DNA from: Spirochaetae bacterium HGW-Spirochaetae-4 | Lineage (GTDB): Bacteria; Spirochaetota; Spirochaetia; Sphaerochaetales; Sphaerochaetaceae | Reading direction: 5' to 3' | Length of the DNA: 33,369 nucleotides | Assembly (NCBI GenBank): GCA_002839335.1 | Contig: PGXU01000029.1 | Coordinates: forward strand, 1-33,369 | Shown here: positions 32,146 through 33,369 of the stretch, piece by piece | How the letters are laid out: every line of letters starts with the position of its first letter | Numbering within the stretch: the stretch's first letter is position 1 | Program-made: the position numbers and the translations under genes | Notes under the pieces: generated by a model | What the model saw: only the letters and a program-made list of their open reading frames with translations | What the model was told of the DNA's origin: nothing | Database searches by the model: none

Positions 32146-33066
32146 CTACTCCAGTACCGAAAGCCAAAGCTTTTCCGATTCTACCACCAGCTCTGATACG
32201 AGTCGTAAGAAAGGGCCATAATCCATAGTAATATGGGCCAGATCGAGAACATCATAGTATCTTGCCCGTTCCTCATTCTTGATGATAATAGGCGTGTACC
32301 CATGCTTGATCAGTTCAAAATTCAAAAGCAATCTTGAAGTCCTGCCATTTCCATCGATGAATGGATGGATCTTTACAAACTCCCCGTGCAATAGTGTTGC
32401 CCGTACAACAGGATGCAAGCCTTCCCATTCAGTATGGTATTCCGCAATAAGCTTTTGCATCAATTCCCCAATCTCATGATGCTTTGGAGGAATATGTCTC
32501 GCACCACTTATCAAAACATTTTCCGTTCGGTACGTTCCGGCGTTCCTGGTATCGATTCCCTTCAATATCAAAGCATGGATGTTTCTGATATTCCATTCGG
32601 AAAGAGGCTGCCTATCGGAAACGAGCTCTTCCACAAAGAGAATCGCATCACGATGGTTGATTGTCTCCAGATGCTCGACAACACTCTTTCCACCGATTGT
32701 GATTCCTTCAAGAACGACTCTCGTCTCCGACAACGTCAAGGTGTTTCCTTCTATCGCATTGCTGTTGTAGGTCCACTCCACAATCAATTTTTTATGCAGT
32801 GAATCCGCAAGACCCTGTGAAAAAGGGCGGTACCGGTCGATTGATTGCTTGAGGGCATCAATGTGGCTGAAATCAAGATCCAGTCCCGTATACATTTTTC
32901 CAGTTCCTTCCCGAGCGTCGACAGGTTTTGGAGCATCCGCGGGAATAGACCAGTTCCGCCCGAACCTTATCGCACCTTCAATACGCCCCTGATTGCACAG
33001 CACCCGGACCCTGCGGTCACTGATTCCCCACTTTTCACTGGCTTTTTTGGTACCGATATACTTCAT
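32146..33066 (-). CDS. Fic-family protein with N-terminal DNA-binding domain
   Basis: A 306-residue protein with the Fic active-site loop HPFIDGNGR (214-222), predicted to AMPylate (or otherwise nucleotidylate) a protein target. An N-terminal inhibitory motif S102-x3-E106-G107 (SNAIEGN) marks it as a self-inhibited class II Fic. Residues 1-45 form an excisionase/MerR-like helix-turn-helix (KWGISDRRVRVLCNQGRI) that could bind its own promoter. The ATG at 33066 has GAGGTG 6 nt upstream. The gene is visibly more AT-rich than its neighbours and uses AT-ending codons more often, suggesting recent acquisition. No antitoxin gene is adjacent. Confidence 0.92.
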   Translation of the reverse strand: MKYIGTKKASEKWGISDRRVRVLCNQGRIEGAIRFGRNWSIPADAPKPVDAREGTGKMYTGLDLDFSHIDALKQSIDRYRPFSQGLADSLHKKLIVEWTYNSNAIEGNTLTLSETRVVLEGITIGGKSVVEHLETINHRDAILFVEELVSDRQPLSEWNIRNIHALILKGIDTRNAGTYRTENVLISGARHIPPKHHEIGELMQKLIAEYHTEWEGLHPVVRATLLHGEFVKIHPFIDGNGRTSRLLLNFELIKHGYTPIIIKNEERARYYDVLDLAHITMDYGPFLRLVSELVVESEKLWLSVLE

Positions 33067-33078
33067 CGCCATCACCTC

Positions 33079-33116
33079 ATGTACGTATTATATACCGCTA
33101 TCGGAATAATGTACAT
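33079..33116. repeat. Paired ATGTAC half-sites flanking the fic promoter
   Basis: ATGTACGTATTAT (33079-33091) and ATAATGTACAT (33106-33116) are related inverted elements about three helical turns apart. One covers the fic -35, the other the start region. They are candidate operators for the Fic protein's own helix-turn-helix. Confidence 0.55.
33087..33115 (-). promoter_or_regulatory. fic promoter
   Basis: On the minus strand TGTACA (33115-33110), a 17-bp spacer and a perfect TATAAT (33092-33087). The inferred leader of about 14 nt contains the GAGGTG ribosome-binding site. Confidence 0.65.
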
Positions 33117-33229
33117 ATTCGACCGGTACGGTATCGGGTTGGGTCCCCCATGCAGATGCTCGCCAAACGAAGCGGGCGAATAGGAACCAGAACACCGACA
33201 CCTCTCCCGAGCGAGCGCAGGAAACGTAA

Positions 33230-33263
33230 GAAACCACGCTCGAGTCTCCTCTCGCGTGGTTTC
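33230..33263 (-). terminator. Hairpin between fic and the gene at the right edge
   Basis: GAAACCACGC (33230-33239) pairs with GCGTGGTTTC (33254-33263) around a 14-nt loop. On the minus strand it is followed by an interrupted T-rich stretch (TTACGTTT), so it may terminate the gene ending at 33322. The rest of 33117-33321 shows no gene or other structure. Confidence 0.35.
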
Positions 33264-33321
33264 TGTTGAGGCAAGTGTAGGGTTACTTCCAATATAGAGT
33301 CCCCCACGTATAAAATTTCAG

Positions 33322-33369
33322 TTATCGCGAAAGCAATGCCGTAAGCCGTTTGACGAAATCGGCGGGATT
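33322..33369 (-). CDS. C-terminal end of a gene entering from the right edge
   Basis: Reading the minus strand from the window edge gives NPADFVKRLTALLSR followed by TAA at 33324-33322. Codon choice resembles the chromosomal genes, and a hairpin lies 58 bp downstream. Fifteen residues are too few to name a product, and the frame itself is only probable. Confidence 0.35.
   Translation of the reverse strand, partial: NPADFVKRLTALLSR

Overview
This window comes from a bacterial chromosome of moderately high GC (mid-50s percent by eye). It carries about 30 densely packed genes and no tRNA, rRNA, CRISPR array or insertion sequence. The two-gene acyl-CoA dehydratase activase system suggests an anaerobe. 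The Lon-like AAA+ protease, the gene order and the diderm-type phage-shock (Psp) genes fit a free-living spirochaete, perhaps near Sphaerochaeta. That assignment is tentative because no rRNA is present.

Layout. 1-1876 (minus): nif3-like gene, lspA, a small membrane protein and a truncated beta-propeller glycosidase-like gene. 1930-3999 (plus): Lon-like protease. 3962-6875 (minus): rsmI, a SpoU-family rRNA methyltransferase and a MATE exporter. 7034-11637: a Psp envelope-stress island with two sigma-54 operons (pspA-pspC and pspA-pspB-pspC-DUF4097) around a minus-strand pspF. 11640-16070: autoregulated marR and a heterodimeric ABC exporter. 16148-20333: activase system split over two genes. 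20412-23491: aspS and a BaiN/HI0933-type flavoprotein. 23535-25915: OsmC, an unknown protein, a DUF6062 protein and a class II aldolase. 25971-28315: proS with a small upstream ORF, and an ankyrin protein. 28446-30177: adenosine deaminase and a rhomboid protease. 30332-30501: a third sigma-54 promoter that drives only a short terminated transcript. 30549-33066: rlmE, mscS and a Fic gene that looks acquired.

Two themes stand out. First, the Psp island has a readable circuit. PspF-type enhancer sites lie exactly 143 bp upstream of both pspA start sites. One of them overlaps the pspF promoter, implying autorepression. A closely similar element lies beside the distant sigma-54 promoter at 30368, which appears to make a roughly 107-nt RNA carrying a CCTCCTTT (anti-Shine-Dalgarno) segment. 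This RNA is the best candidate for an undescribed component.

Second, ten transcription units show a good -35/-10 pair whose -10 hexamer ends only 5-7 nt before the start codon, with no room for a Shine-Dalgarno site. Operon-internal and sigma-54-driven genes mostly have ordinary Shine-Dalgarno sites. This points to widespread leaderless mRNA, with two translation-initiation modes divided by promoter class.
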